From contig UQIN01000028.1 in NCBI GenBank assembly GCA_900541035.1, positions 1-23,518 on the forward strand: DNA of 23,518 nucleotides, given 5' to 3'. Position 1 is the first letter of the stretch. The number at the start of each line of letters is the position of its first letter. Under the pieces are notes generated by a model, which was given only the letters and a program-made list of their open reading frames with translations, ran no database searches and was not told where the DNA came from. This stretch comes from an uncultured Collinsella sp. (GTDB lineage: Bacteria > Actinomycetota > Coriobacteriia > Coriobacteriales > Coriobacteriaceae). This document shows, piece by piece, positions 7,384-15,313 of the stretch. Made by a program: the position numbers and the translations under genes.

Positions 7384-7396
7384 ATTTGGAGAGTGT

Positions 7397-8161
7397 ATGG
7401 CAGGAAGACGAGAAAAATTACGCCGCGTTGGGATCATCCCCGAATATCGCGGCTTTACCCCCGATGGCCTTGCCAGCGGAGACGCTATCGATATGACGGT
7501 CGATGAGCTCGAAGTACTGCGCCTGTGCGATCTGGAGGGCCTCAATCAGGAGGCCGTCGCCCTGCACATGGGCATCGCCCGCGCCACGGTGGCGGCAATC
7601 AGCAGTCGCGCGCATCGCAAGGTGGCAAACGCGCTGGTCAACGGACGAGCGCTCGTCATCGAGGGCGGCAATATCGCGTACTCCCCCATCGCCACGACGA
7701 CGGCCGCATGGCCAGCAAAGGAGGTCGGCACCATGAGGGTGGCAACGACGTACGACAACGGCAACATCTTTATGCACTTTGGCCGCAGCGAGCAGTTCAA
7801 GATCTACGACATCCAGGATGGCAAGGTGCTCAACGAGCAGGTCGTAGGCACCGGCGGCACCGGCCACGGCGCCTTGGCGGGCCTGCTTGCCAACGGTGAC
7901 GTTGACACGCTCATTTGCGGCGGTATCGGCGGCGGCGCTATCAACGCGCTTGCCCAAGCCGGCATCACGGTCTATGCGGGCGCCCAGGGCAGCTGCGATG
8001 CCTGCGTCGAGGCCCTCATTGCCGGCACGCTCGCACAGAACGGCGAGGCCACCTGCGACTGCCATGGACATGATCACGAGCACATCCACGAGCATGGCGA
8101 GTCCTGCGGCTGCCACGGTCACCACGACCATGACGGGCACGAAGGCTGCGGATGCCACTAG
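7397..8161 (+). CDS. DUF134 HTH - NifX/NifB-like metallocluster domain fusion with His/Cys-rich tail
   Basis: This 254-residue protein has three parts. Residues 1-100 match DUF134, a predicted DNA-binding family with a sigma-region-4-like helix-turn-helix (EVLRLCDLEGLNQEAVALHM and RATVAAISSRAHRKV, ~38-76). Residues ~113-212 are a dinitrogenase iron-molybdenum cofactor biosynthesis (NifX/NifB C-terminal) domain: MRVATTYDNGNIFMHFGRSEQFKIYDI, then GGTGHG and CGGIGGGAINALAQAGI. Residues 220-254 contain 12 His and 6 Cys and should bind metal. No nif genes are present, so nitrogen fixation is not implied; an iron-sulfur or metal-responsive repressor is my inference. ATG 7397 follows GGAG (7388-7391) and begins the DUF134 homology; the open frame reaches upstream to 7223 but that part is promoter DNA. 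It stands alone, divergent from thyA and convergent with ffh. Confidence 0.88.
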   Translation: MAGRREKLRRVGIIPEYRGFTPDGLASGDAIDMTVDELEVLRLCDLEGLNQEAVALHMGIARATVAAISSRAHRKVANALVNGRALVIEGGNIAYSPIATTTAAWPAKEVGTMRVATTYDNGNIFMHFGRSEQFKIYDIQDGKVLNEQVVGTGGTGHGALAGLLANGDVDTLICGGIGGGAINALAQAGITVYAGAQGSCDACVEALIAGTLAQNGEATCDCHGHDHEHIHEHGESCGCHGHHDHDGHEGCGCH

Positions 8162-8218
8162 CGGCAAGCGCCTCGTCGAGAACGCGCTTCCACGCGTGCG
8201 ACAACCAGCGAACAAACG

Positions 8219-8256
8219 GCGAAGGCCGCCTGGAATACCATCCAGGCGGCCTTCGC
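8219..8256. terminator. bidirectional terminator hairpin between the fusion gene and ffh
   Basis: A perfect 15-bp inverted repeat (8219-8233 and 8242-8256, 8-base loop) separates the convergent genes. Neither strand has a long U tract, but the stem is very GC-rich and the position fits a shared terminator. Confidence 0.7.
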
Positions 8257-8277
8257 CATACACGACTCAACTAGTCG

Positions 8278-9753
8278 TTACTTCTTGTTGCGCATCTGCG
8301 CTTCCATCTGGCGCAGCAGGTCCATATCGGACTTGGGGCCGCCCGTTCCCAGGCCGCCCATGCCGCCCAGCCCCATGGCATCCAGACCGGGAATATTGGG
8401 CATGCGCATCTTTTTGCCCTTCTTACCCTTCTTGCCCTTCTTGCCGCCGGCCTGCGCCTGATTGGCCATCGTGCGCATGCGGCCCATCATCTTATTCATC
8501 TCGCCCCACTGCTTCATAAGGCTATTGACCTCAGTGGGGGTCACGCCGGCGCCCTTGGCGATGCGGGCGCGACGCTGACCGTTGATGATGGAGGGACGAA
8601 GGCGCTCCTCCTTGGTCATCGACATGATGATGGCCTCGTTCTTGTCGAAGATGCCTTCGTCCAGGTTGCCACCCATCTGGTTGAGCGCACGCTGGCCACC
8701 GGGGAGCATGCCCAGAATGCCCTTCATGCCGCCCATCTTCTTGACGGCCTTCATCTGGTCGAGCATGTCGTTCATGGTAAAGCCCTCGCGCAGCATGCGC
8801 TCGGCGGCCTCGAGCTGCTCGGCATCGGCGGCCTCCTGGGCCTTCTCGATAATGCCGACAACATCACCCATGCCCAAGATGCGCTTGGCCATGCGGTCGG
8901 GGTAGAACGGCTCCAGCGAATCGGGCTTCTCGCCCATGCTCACGAACTTGATGGGCTTGCCGGTCACCTGGCGCACGGAAAGCGCGCCGCCGCCACGGGC
9001 GTCGCCGTCGAGTTTGGAGATGATCACGCCGTCAAAGTCGGTGCGCTCGGCGAAGGTCGAGACGACGTTGACGATATCCTGGCCGGTCATGGCATCGACG
9101 ACCATCAGCACCTGATCGGGCTTGACGGCCTTCTTGATGTCGACGGCCTCCTGCATCATCTGCTCATCAATCTGCAGACGACCGGCGGTATCGACGATAA
9201 CCACATCGCGCAGGTGGTCGACGGCCTCCTGGATGGCACCCTTGGCAATGTCAACCGGGTGCGCGCCGTCACCGCGGAAGACCGGCACGCCGATCTCGCC
9301 ACCGAGCGTGGCCAGCTGGTCGGCAGCGGCGGGACGATAGACGTCGCACGCGGCGAGCAGCGGCGAGCGGCCCTGCTTCTTGAGCAGGTAAGCCAGCTTT
9401 ACGGCCGCCGTGGTCTTACCGGAGCCCTGCAGGCCCACGAGCATGATGACATTGGGAATGCGGTTACTAAAGACGAGCTTGCTCTCGGTGGAGCCGAGCA
9501 TCTCGGTGAGCTCGTCGAGCACGATCTTGACGACGTTTTGCGCCGGCGACAGCGACTCCATGACCTCGGCGGTCATGCAGCGCTCCTTGGTCTTGGCGAC
9601 GAACTCCTTGACGACCTTGAAGTTGACGTCGGCCTCGAGCAGCGCCATGCGAATGTCGCGCATGGCCGAGGTGATATCGGCCTCGGTCAGCTTGCCCTTG
9701 CCGCGCAGGCGGTCAAATGTGTCGTTGAGGCGATCGCTCAGGGAATCAAACAC
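8278..9753 (-). CDS. ffh: signal recognition particle protein Ffh (SRP54)
   Basis: Ffh binds 4.5S RNA and signal peptides emerging from ribosomes and hands the complex to FtsY at the membrane. The 491-residue protein has an N domain (1-~95), a GTPase G domain with GLQGSGKT (107-114), a DVYRPAAADQL segment (~137-147), DTAGR (188-192) and SKLDGDARGGGALS (~246-259), and a Met-rich M domain (~325-434). A low-complexity tail holds tandem Gly-Lys-Lys units (~437-448) and a Gly/Met-rich segment. The start is GTG 9753 with AAGGAG six bases upstream; that site overlaps the ftsY stop codon. It is the last gene of the long array. The SRP RNA gene is not in this window. Confidence 0.98.
   Translation of the reverse strand: MFDSLSDRLNDTFDRLRGKGKLTEADITSAMRDIRMALLEADVNFKVVKEFVAKTKERCMTAEVMESLSPAQNVVKIVLDELTEMLGSTESKLVFSNRIPNVIMLVGLQGSGKTTAAVKLAYLLKKQGRSPLLAACDVYRPAAADQLATLGGEIGVPVFRGDGAHPVDIAKGAIQEAVDHLRDVVIVDTAGRLQIDEQMMQEAVDIKKAVKPDQVLMVVDAMTGQDIVNVVSTFAERTDFDGVIISKLDGDARGGGALSVRQVTGKPIKFVSMGEKPDSLEPFYPDRMAKRILGMGDVVGIIEKAQEAADAEQLEAAERMLREGFTMNDMLDQMKAVKKMGGMKGILGMLPGGQRALNQMGGNLDEGIFDKNEAIIMSMTKEERLRPSIINGQRRARIAKGAGVTPTEVNSLMKQWGEMNKMMGRMRTMANQAQAGGKKGKKGKKGKKMRMPNIPGLDAMGLGGMGGLGTGGPKSDMDLLRQMEAQMRNKK
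8411..8445 (-). repeat. short tandem repeat encoding the Gly-Lys-Lys tail of Ffh
   Basis: Nine-base units close to TTGCCCTTC on the plus strand repeat about four times and encode the KKGKKGKKGKK stretch. Such repeats can change length by slippage in multiples of three codons without breaking the frame. Confidence 0.6.
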
Positions 9754-9763
9754 TAGTCACTCC

Positions 9764-10681
9764 TTAATTGGACTCGCCCACCAGGGCGCGGCAGAAATCT
9801 TTGGCATTGAACTCCTGCAGGTCATCGACCTGCTCGCCCACGCCCACGCGCAGGATCGGGAGCTTGAGCTTCTCGGCCACGGCCATGGCGATACCGCCCT
9901 TAGCCGTGCCGTCGAGCTTAGTCATGATAATACCGTCCAGGCCCAGTGCCTCGTTAAACTCGAGCGCCTGGTTCAGACCGTTCTGGCCGGTGGCGGCATC
10001 GATCACGAGCACGACTGAGACGGGCATGGGGCCGGCGGCCATATTGGCGGCGCGCTTACGCGTCACGTTAACCACCTTGGCAAGCTCGCGCATGAGCTCG
10101 GGGCTCGTGTGCAGACGACCGGCAGTGTCGATAAGCACCAGGTCGCTGCCGCGCTTGTCGGCCTCGTCGAGCACGTCGTAGCAAACACTTGCCGGGTCGG
10201 AGCCGCGGTCGCGCTTGATGACGGGGACGCCAGCGCGCTGGCCCCACACATCGAGCTGCTCGATGGCGGCGGCGCGGAACGTATCGGCAGAGCCGATCAC
10301 GACATTCTTGCCGCGGGCGGCCATGGCGCTCGCGATCTTACCGACCGTCGTGGTCTTGCCGGCACCGTTAATGCCCACAAACAGCACGCAGCTCGGCGTA
10401 TCGGAGAACGGATCGCGCTCGATGGGCACAAAGTGCTGCTCAAGCTGCTCGGCCAGGGCGCGACGGAGTTGCGGGGCGGTCTTGAGGTTCTTCTTGGCCG
10501 CGGCATCGCGCAGGTCATCGGAGACCTTGATGGCGACCTCGCCGCCCATGTCACCCATGACGAGGGTGTCCTCCAGGTCCTCCCAAAAATCCTCGTCGAC
10601 CTCGCCGCCAAAGTAAAAGACCTCGTTGAGGGCCTCGCGACTGCGCTCAAGTCCGCGCGAGAGAGCGTCAAAGAATCCCAT
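9764..10681 (-). CDS. ftsY: signal recognition particle receptor FtsY
   Basis: FtsY is the membrane-associated GTPase that receives Ffh-ribosome complexes. The 305-residue form has an NG core only: N domain (~1-95), Walker A GINGAGKT (103-110), the SADTFRAAAIEQL segment, DTAGRLHT and TKLDGTAKGG. It lacks the long acidic A domain of E. coli FtsY; the N-terminal amphipathic segment MGFFDALSRGLERSREAL probably provides membrane contact, as in other short FtsY proteins. The ATG at 10681 overlaps the smc stop by one base (TAATG), so translation is probably coupled to smc. The stop lies within the ffh ribosome binding site. It is the functional partner of the next gene, ffh. Confidence 0.97.
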   Translation of the reverse strand: MGFFDALSRGLERSREALNEVFYFGGEVDEDFWEDLEDTLVMGDMGGEVAIKVSDDLRDAAAKKNLKTAPQLRRALAEQLEQHFVPIERDPFSDTPSCVLFVGINGAGKTTTVGKIASAMAARGKNVVIGSADTFRAAAIEQLDVWGQRAGVPVIKRDRGSDPASVCYDVLDEADKRGSDLVLIDTAGRLHTSPELMRELAKVVNVTRKRAANMAAGPMPVSVVLVIDAATGQNGLNQALEFNEALGLDGIIMTKLDGTAKGGIAMAVAEKLKLPILRVGVGEQVDDLQEFNAKDFCRALVGESN

Positions 10682-13600
10682 TATGCATTCACGACCTTTC
10701 CGGTTTCGCGATCGAGTTTTTGCGAGACGACGCGACTGACGCCGTCGGCTTGCATCGAGACGCCATAGAGGACGTCAGCGTCCTCCATAGTACGGCGCTG
10801 ATGCGAAATGACCAAGAGCTGCGTATCGGAACGCAACACATCGAGCGCGCCGATGAGCTTGGACAGGTTGGCGTCGTCGAGTGCAGCCTCGACCTCGTCC
10901 AGCACATAGAACGGCACCGTACGCGTGCGGTACACGGCAAAGAGCAGGGCGAGCGCCGTCAGGCTCTTCTCGCCGCCCGACATGAGCATCATCTTGGTGA
11001 TGCGCTTGCCGCGCGGCTGCGCCACGACCTCGATACCCGTCTCGGCTGGATGCTCGGGATCGGTCATCTCCAGATGAGCCTGACCGCCCGGGAAGAGCAT
11101 AGCGAAGATCTCGCGGAAGTTCGCGTCGACCTTCTCAAACGTCACCAGGAACGCCTTGCGCATCTTGCGATCAATGGCCACCGTGATCTTGGTGAGCGCC
11201 TTGCGCGCGCTCTCCAAATCGGCCAGCTGCTCCTCGATGTAGTCGGCGCGGCGCTTGAGCTGCTCGTACTCCTCCATGGCAACTTGGTTAACGGGACCAA
11301 GGTTGTTGATCTGGCGCACAAGCTGGTTGAGTTCACGCTCGGCGGCATCGCGGTCCGTGGGCGCCGGAAGCATGAGCGCTTCCTCGAGTACCGTGGTGCC
11401 ATCGGCGGTAATGGCCTTAATGGCGGCTTCTACCTGCACCTCGAGCTTACCACGCGCGACCTTGAACTCGTTTTGCGTGGCGGAAGCGGTATCGACTCGC
11501 TCCTTAGCGCGGGCAACCTCTGCCTTGGCATCCTCGATGGTCTTCTTGAGCGAAGCGGAGTCCGCCTCCTCGAGCGAAGCCTGGTCACGCAGACGCGCAG
11601 CCCAATCCGAGGCACGCTCCAGCAGGGCCGAATAGCGCTCGTGCATGGGGTCGACGCGCAGGCGCAGCAGCTCGAGCGAGCGCGAGGCCTGGCGTGTTCC
11701 GCGTATACGACGGTCGATGCCCTCAAGACGATGCTCCAGGTCGGGCACGCGGCCCTTCAGCGAACGCAGGCGTTCGCTCGTCTGGGCTAGGCGAACCTTG
11801 GCGTCGGCGAGCTTGCCGGCAGCCTCGGAATCGTCACGGCGAACGCGGTCGAGTTCATCGTTGGCCTCGGCAATCTGGAGACCCAGGTCGCCTGCCTGTG
11901 CACGCGCCTCGTCACGCGAACGGGTGAGCTCGTCCACGCGCGGGCGCGCGGTGCGAACGGCCTCGGCAGCCTGCTCACGGCGCTTGGAGATACGCACGCG
12001 CTCGACCTCGGCATTGTTGGCGCTTTGCTCCAGACGGCCGATCTCGGACAACAGGGAGCGGCGCTCGCCCTCAAGGCGGGCAATCTCACCGGCGGCATCG
12101 CCCTCAGCGGCACGCGCTTCCTCAACGGCCGCATTGGCCTCGACGACCTGATCCGACACATGCTCAAACACAGCGGCCAAATCGGGCTCAAGCCCCTCCA
12201 GCTCGCGAATGCGACGCTTACGCTCCAGGGCACCCGAAGCCTCGCCGGCATCGAGTCCCACGCGCACCAGGCCGCCACAGCTCACGCGGGCGCCATCGGG
12301 CGTCACATAGGTCACACCGTCAACGACTGGTGCCGCCAGCGCGGCAGCCAAGTCATCGACCACGTAATAGCCGCCGAGCAGAGCCTCGACAACCGGGCCA
12401 TACCCGGAACGCACGGACAGACGGTCGACCAAACGAGAACCGGCAGCGCCCTTGGCAGCAGCAGAGCCGCTCACGCCGCGCGCCACCAGCAGTGCCTCGC
12501 CCGAGGCCTTCTTTTGGTCCAGAGCCGCACGACCGGCGCGCTCAAGCGTGGCGGCGTCATCAAACAGCAGCGCATCGATATCGCCGGCGAGCAATTGCTC
12601 AACCAGGCCCTCAAGCTCGCGCGGGGCCTCCAGCACGTCGCCCAGACGACCCAAGACATCGTCGCCCAGCGCACCCACCAGACGGCTCACGAGCGGCGAG
12701 CTGTCGGCCATGCGGGCATCGAGTTTCTTTTGGCTGGAAAGCTCCGAGCGCACCTCGGATAACTTGTTGCGTGCCTCGCTCTCGCGGGCACGCAGGTCCT
12801 TCAGGGCCGCGCGTGCCGTCTCGGTGGCCTCACGCGCATCAACCTGAGCCTGGCGCGCTTCCTCAAGAGCGCCCTCAAGCTCCTCGGCGCGGTTGCGACG
12901 GCTCTCGAGCGAGGCCATGACCTCCTCAAGCTGCTCGTCAATCTGCTCCAGGCGCGAGGCATACATGTTGTCCTCGACCTCGGCATTGCTCAGCGAGTCT
13001 TTCACCTTGGCAAGCTCGAGCGCGGCGTTATCGGCCACGCGCTGCACATCGCGTTGCTCACGCGTAAGCTGCGAAATCTGATTGTCGAGCGCCACGCGCC
13101 GCTCGTGGAGCTCAACGGCGGCAGGACCAGCGGCGTCGACGTCCTCCTGGGCCTGCATGTGCGCACCGGTCACTTCCTCAAGCTGCGCACGCGCGTCCTC
13201 GAGCTCCTCGACCACGCGACGTCGCTGATGCTCGGAACTCGAAATCTGCCCGCGCATGTCAGACAGGCGCGACACCATGTTGTGGCCCTTTTCCTCGAGC
13301 AGGCGCATGTCGGAGTTAATGCGGCCGACCACATCTTGCATATGACGGCGCTGCTCGCCCAGGTCGCCCACAAACAGGCCCTTTTCCTCGAGCATGACCT
13401 GAAGCTTCTCGAGCTCGCGCTCCTTTTCGCCCAAGCGGTACTGCGCAAGCTCCAGCTCGGCGGCGCCTTCCTTGGAACGGCTCTCCAGGTCGTTCCACTG
13501 CGACTGCAGCGAACGCAGCTCGTCGACGGCTAGCATCTGCGTAAGCTCGTTCGCTCGCGAGGACAGCTCTTTGTACTTGCGCGCGCGATCGACCTGGCGC

Positions 13601-14217
13601 TCCAACGGTCGCAGCTGACGGGCGATTTCCTTATTGATGTCGCGGGCACGCGTCAGATGCTCGTCCATCGACTTAATCTTTTTGAGCGCACGCTCCTTGC
13701 GGCGCTTGTGCTTGGAGATGCCGGCGGCCTCCTCGATGAGAGCGCGGCGCTCCTCGGGGCGGCTCTGCAAAATGGCGTCGAGCTTGCCCTGGCTGATGAT
13801 GGAATGCGTATCCTTGCCCAGGCCCGAATCGTGCAGGATGTCCTGAATGTCCATCAGGCGGCACGGACTCGAGTTGATGAGGTACTCGCTTTCGCCCGAG
13901 CGATACATGCGACGGGTGATGGCGACCTCGTCAAAATCGACGGGCAGCATATGGTCCGAGTTATCGAGCACCAGCGTGACCTCGGCGACACCCACCGGCT
14001 TGCGCGCTGACGAGCCCGAGAAGATGACATCCTCCATGGCTTGGCCGCGCAGCTGCTTGGCGCTCTGCTCGCCCAGGACCCACAGAATCGAGTCGGAGAT
14101 GTTCGATTTTCCCGAGCCGTTGGGACCGACGATGACGGTCAGGCCCGGCTCAAACGTCATATGGGCGCGGTCGGCAAACGACTTGAACCCTTTGAGCGTG
14201 AGGGACTTGAGATACAC
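10681..14217 (-). CDS. smc: chromosome segregation protein SMC
   Basis: SMC is a homodimeric ATPase that loads near ParB sites with ScpA/ScpB and organises replicated chromosomes. The 1178 residues follow the expected plan: N-terminal head with Walker A GPNGSGKS (31-38), coiled coil from ~165, a Gly-containing hinge at ~510-670, a second coiled coil, and a C-terminal head with the ABC signature LMSGGEKS (~1073-1080) and Walker B FYVLDEVEAALDD (~1105). The start is GTG 14217, ten bases after the rnc stop, with AGCGAGGAA before it. The long rnc-smc-ftsY-ffh order is a known conserved cluster. scpA and scpB are not in the window. Confidence 0.98.
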   Translation of the reverse strand: MYLKSLTLKGFKSFADRAHMTFEPGLTVIVGPNGSGKSNISDSILWVLGEQSAKQLRGQAMEDVIFSGSSARKPVGVAEVTLVLDNSDHMLPVDFDEVAITRRMYRSGESEYLINSSPCRLMDIQDILHDSGLGKDTHSIISQGKLDAILQSRPEERRALIEEAAGISKHKRRKERALKKIKSMDEHLTRARDINKEIARQLRPLERQVDRARKYKELSSRANELTQMLAVDELRSLQSQWNDLESRSKEGAAELELAQYRLGEKERELEKLQVMLEEKGLFVGDLGEQRRHMQDVVGRINSDMRLLEEKGHNMVSRLSDMRGQISSSEHQRRRVVEELEDARAQLEEVTGAHMQAQEDVDAAGPAAVELHERRVALDNQISQLTREQRDVQRVADNAALELAKVKDSLSNAEVEDNMYASRLEQIDEQLEEVMASLESRRNRAEELEGALEEARQAQVDAREATETARAALKDLRARESEARNKLSEVRSELSSQKKLDARMADSSPLVSRLVGALGDDVLGRLGDVLEAPRELEGLVEQLLAGDIDALLFDDAATLERAGRAALDQKKASGEALLVARGVSGSAAAKGAAGSRLVDRLSVRSGYGPVVEALLGGYYVVDDLAAALAAPVVDGVTYVTPDGARVSCGGLVRVGLDAGEASGALERKRRIRELEGLEPDLAAVFEHVSDQVVEANAAVEEARAAEGDAAGEIARLEGERRSLLSEIGRLEQSANNAEVERVRISKRREQAAEAVRTARPRVDELTRSRDEARAQAGDLGLQIAEANDELDRVRRDDSEAAGKLADAKVRLAQTSERLRSLKGRVPDLEHRLEGIDRRIRGTRQASRSLELLRLRVDPMHERYSALLERASDWAARLRDQASLEEADSASLKKTIEDAKAEVARAKERVDTASATQNEFKVARGKLEVQVEAAIKAITADGTTVLEEALMLPAPTDRDAAERELNQLVRQINNLGPVNQVAMEEYEQLKRRADYIEEQLADLESARKALTKITVAIDRKMRKAFLVTFEKVDANFREIFAMLFPGGQAHLEMTDPEHPAETGIEVVAQPRGKRITKMMLMSGGEKSLTALALLFAVYRTRTVPFYVLDEVEAALDDANLSKLIGALDVLRSDTQLLVISHQRRTMEDADVLYGVSMQADGVSRVVSQKLDRETGKVVNA

Positions 14218-14227
14218 GGTTCCTCGC

Positions 14228-14953
14228 TTACACGTGCTTCTTGTTCAGAATCACGCCGTTGGTGGTGTAACCCATGCGGTCGAGCGCTTCGAGTGCGGCG
14301 GCTCCCTCGGCTTCCTTCTTTGAGGAACCGGTGCCGCGACCCTGGCGAATGCCATCGATCAACACCACGGCGGTAAAGGTGGGCGCATGCGCCGGACCCT
14401 CGGAACCAACCAGCTTATACGCCGGAGGCTCGTGGCCGTCGGCCTGCACGCACTCCTGCAAAAACGACTTGGGGTTCGCAGGGTGTTCGGCACGCTCGGT
14501 AGCCAGGTGCGGCTTAAGCGTGCGGTGAATAAACTCCGCCGCGGCATCCCAGCCGGCATCCAGGTATAGCGCGCCCACGAGCGACTCGTAGACGTTCTCG
14601 AGCGCCGAATGCAGGCCGCGTGCGCCCGTACCGGTCTCGGAGGCACCAAAGATGATGATGTCGTCGATACCCAGCTCATGGGACACCTCGGACAGCGTGG
14701 CACCCGAGACGAGCGACACCTTCAGGCGCGTAAGCTTGCCCTCGTCAAACTCCGGATAGGACTCGAAGAGCGAGCGGGCAACCACGGCGCCCAAAATGGA
14801 ATCGCCCAAAAACTCCAGGCGCTCGTAGCTTGCCGAGACTGGCTGGCCTTCGACAGCCGAAGGATGCGTGAGGGCGGCGCGCAGCAACACCTTGTCATTG
14901 AACTCGTGACCCAGAATCTCCTGGGCGCGCGTAAGTCGTTCGGATAAAGCCAA
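14228..14953 (-). CDS. rnc: ribonuclease III
   Basis: RNase III cleaves double-stranded RNA and processes rRNA precursors and structured mRNAs. The 241-residue protein has the family signature ERLEFLGDS (44-52) supplying the catalytic Glu and Asp, a second acidic catalytic site in ENVYESLVGALYLDAG (E123), and a C-terminal double-stranded RNA binding domain (~160-226: NPKSFLQECVQ ... GTGSSKKEAEGAAALEAL). The start is TTG 14953: AAGGAGG lies eight bases before it and homology begins at SERLTRAQEILGHEF. acpP ends three bases upstream of this start, with its stop inside the leader. It probably belongs to the same transcript as acpP and smc. Confidence 0.97.
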   Translation of the reverse strand: MALSERLTRAQEILGHEFNDKVLLRAALTHPSAVEGQPVSASYERLEFLGDSILGAVVARSLFESYPEFDEGKLTRLKVSLVSGATLSEVSHELGIDDIIIFGASETGTGARGLHSALENVYESLVGALYLDAGWDAAAEFIHRTLKPHLATERAEHPANPKSFLQECVQADGHEPPAYKLVGSEGPAHAPTFTAVVLIDGIRQGRGTGSSKKEAEGAAALEALDRMGYTTNGVILNKKHV

Positions 14954-14956
14954 GAC

Positions 14957-15199
14957 TTAGGCCTCCTTGGCAGCTTCGATAGCGTCGACGGCGTCGGCGA
15001 CAGAGTTGAGCGAGAGCAGGGTCTCATCATCGATCTCGAGGTCGAACTCGTCCTCGATAGCCGTAACCAGCTGCAGGCGTTCGAGCGAGTTGGCATCGAG
15101 GTCGTCAAAGGTGGTCTCATCGCTAATTTCGGCAACATCGACGCCCAGAACGTCAGCAGTGACCTCGGCGATCTTGTCGAAGATTTCGGAGCGGTCCAT
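14957..15199 (-). CDS. acpP: acyl carrier protein
   Basis: ACP carries growing acyl chains on a 4'-phosphopantetheine arm during type II fatty acid synthesis and supplies PlsX. The 80-residue, strongly acidic four-helix protein has the attachment serine at S38 in LDANSLERLQLV, where the usual Asp before the Ser is Asn. Helix 2 (LERLQLVTAIEDEFDLEI) is otherwise typical and the serine and leucine are retained, so I expect it to be modified. ATG 15199 follows AGGAAG. It lies between plsX and rnc, the standard neighbourhood for a housekeeping acpP. Confidence 0.96.
   Translation of the reverse strand: MDRSEIFDKIAEVTADVLGVDVAEISDETTFDDLDANSLERLQLVTAIEDEFDLEIDDETLLSLNSVADAVDAIEAAKEA
14962..14968 (-). 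promoter_or_regulatory. ribosome binding site selecting a TTG start for rnc
   Basis: AAGGAGG on the minus strand is eight bases before TTG 14953. It lies within the last codons of acpP, so ribosomes finishing acpP stop almost on top of it. Confidence 0.6.
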
Positions 15200-15235
15200 A
15201 GCGCTTCCTCTCATAGTGCATGAATACCAAAAGAA

Positions 15236-15257
15236 TGGTACCGCCCGGGCGGTACCA
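15236..15257. promoter_or_regulatory. perfect 22-bp palindrome between plsX and acpP
   Basis: The half-site TGGTACCGCCC is repeated inverted with no spacer. On the minus strand it can fold as a 9-bp stem with a CCGG loop followed by TTCTTTT, so it may be a terminator or attenuator after plsX. Perfect symmetry also suits a dimeric repressor site controlling acpP. The sequence alone does not decide. Confidence 0.55.
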
Positions 15258-15313
15258 AGACACGGTTCTGATTCTACCCCACGACGCACGCCCCGAGGCG
15301 CATAACGCCGCTG

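Noticed and set aside
7223..7396. Upstream in-frame extension of the DUF134-NifX gene
   Set aside because: The extension covers the palindromes and candidate promoter. The ATG at 7397 has a good ribosome binding site and begins the DUF134 homology.
7397..8161. Evidence for nitrogen fixation
   Set aside because: NifX-like domains are widespread in non-fixing anaerobes and no nif structural or assembly gene is present in the window.
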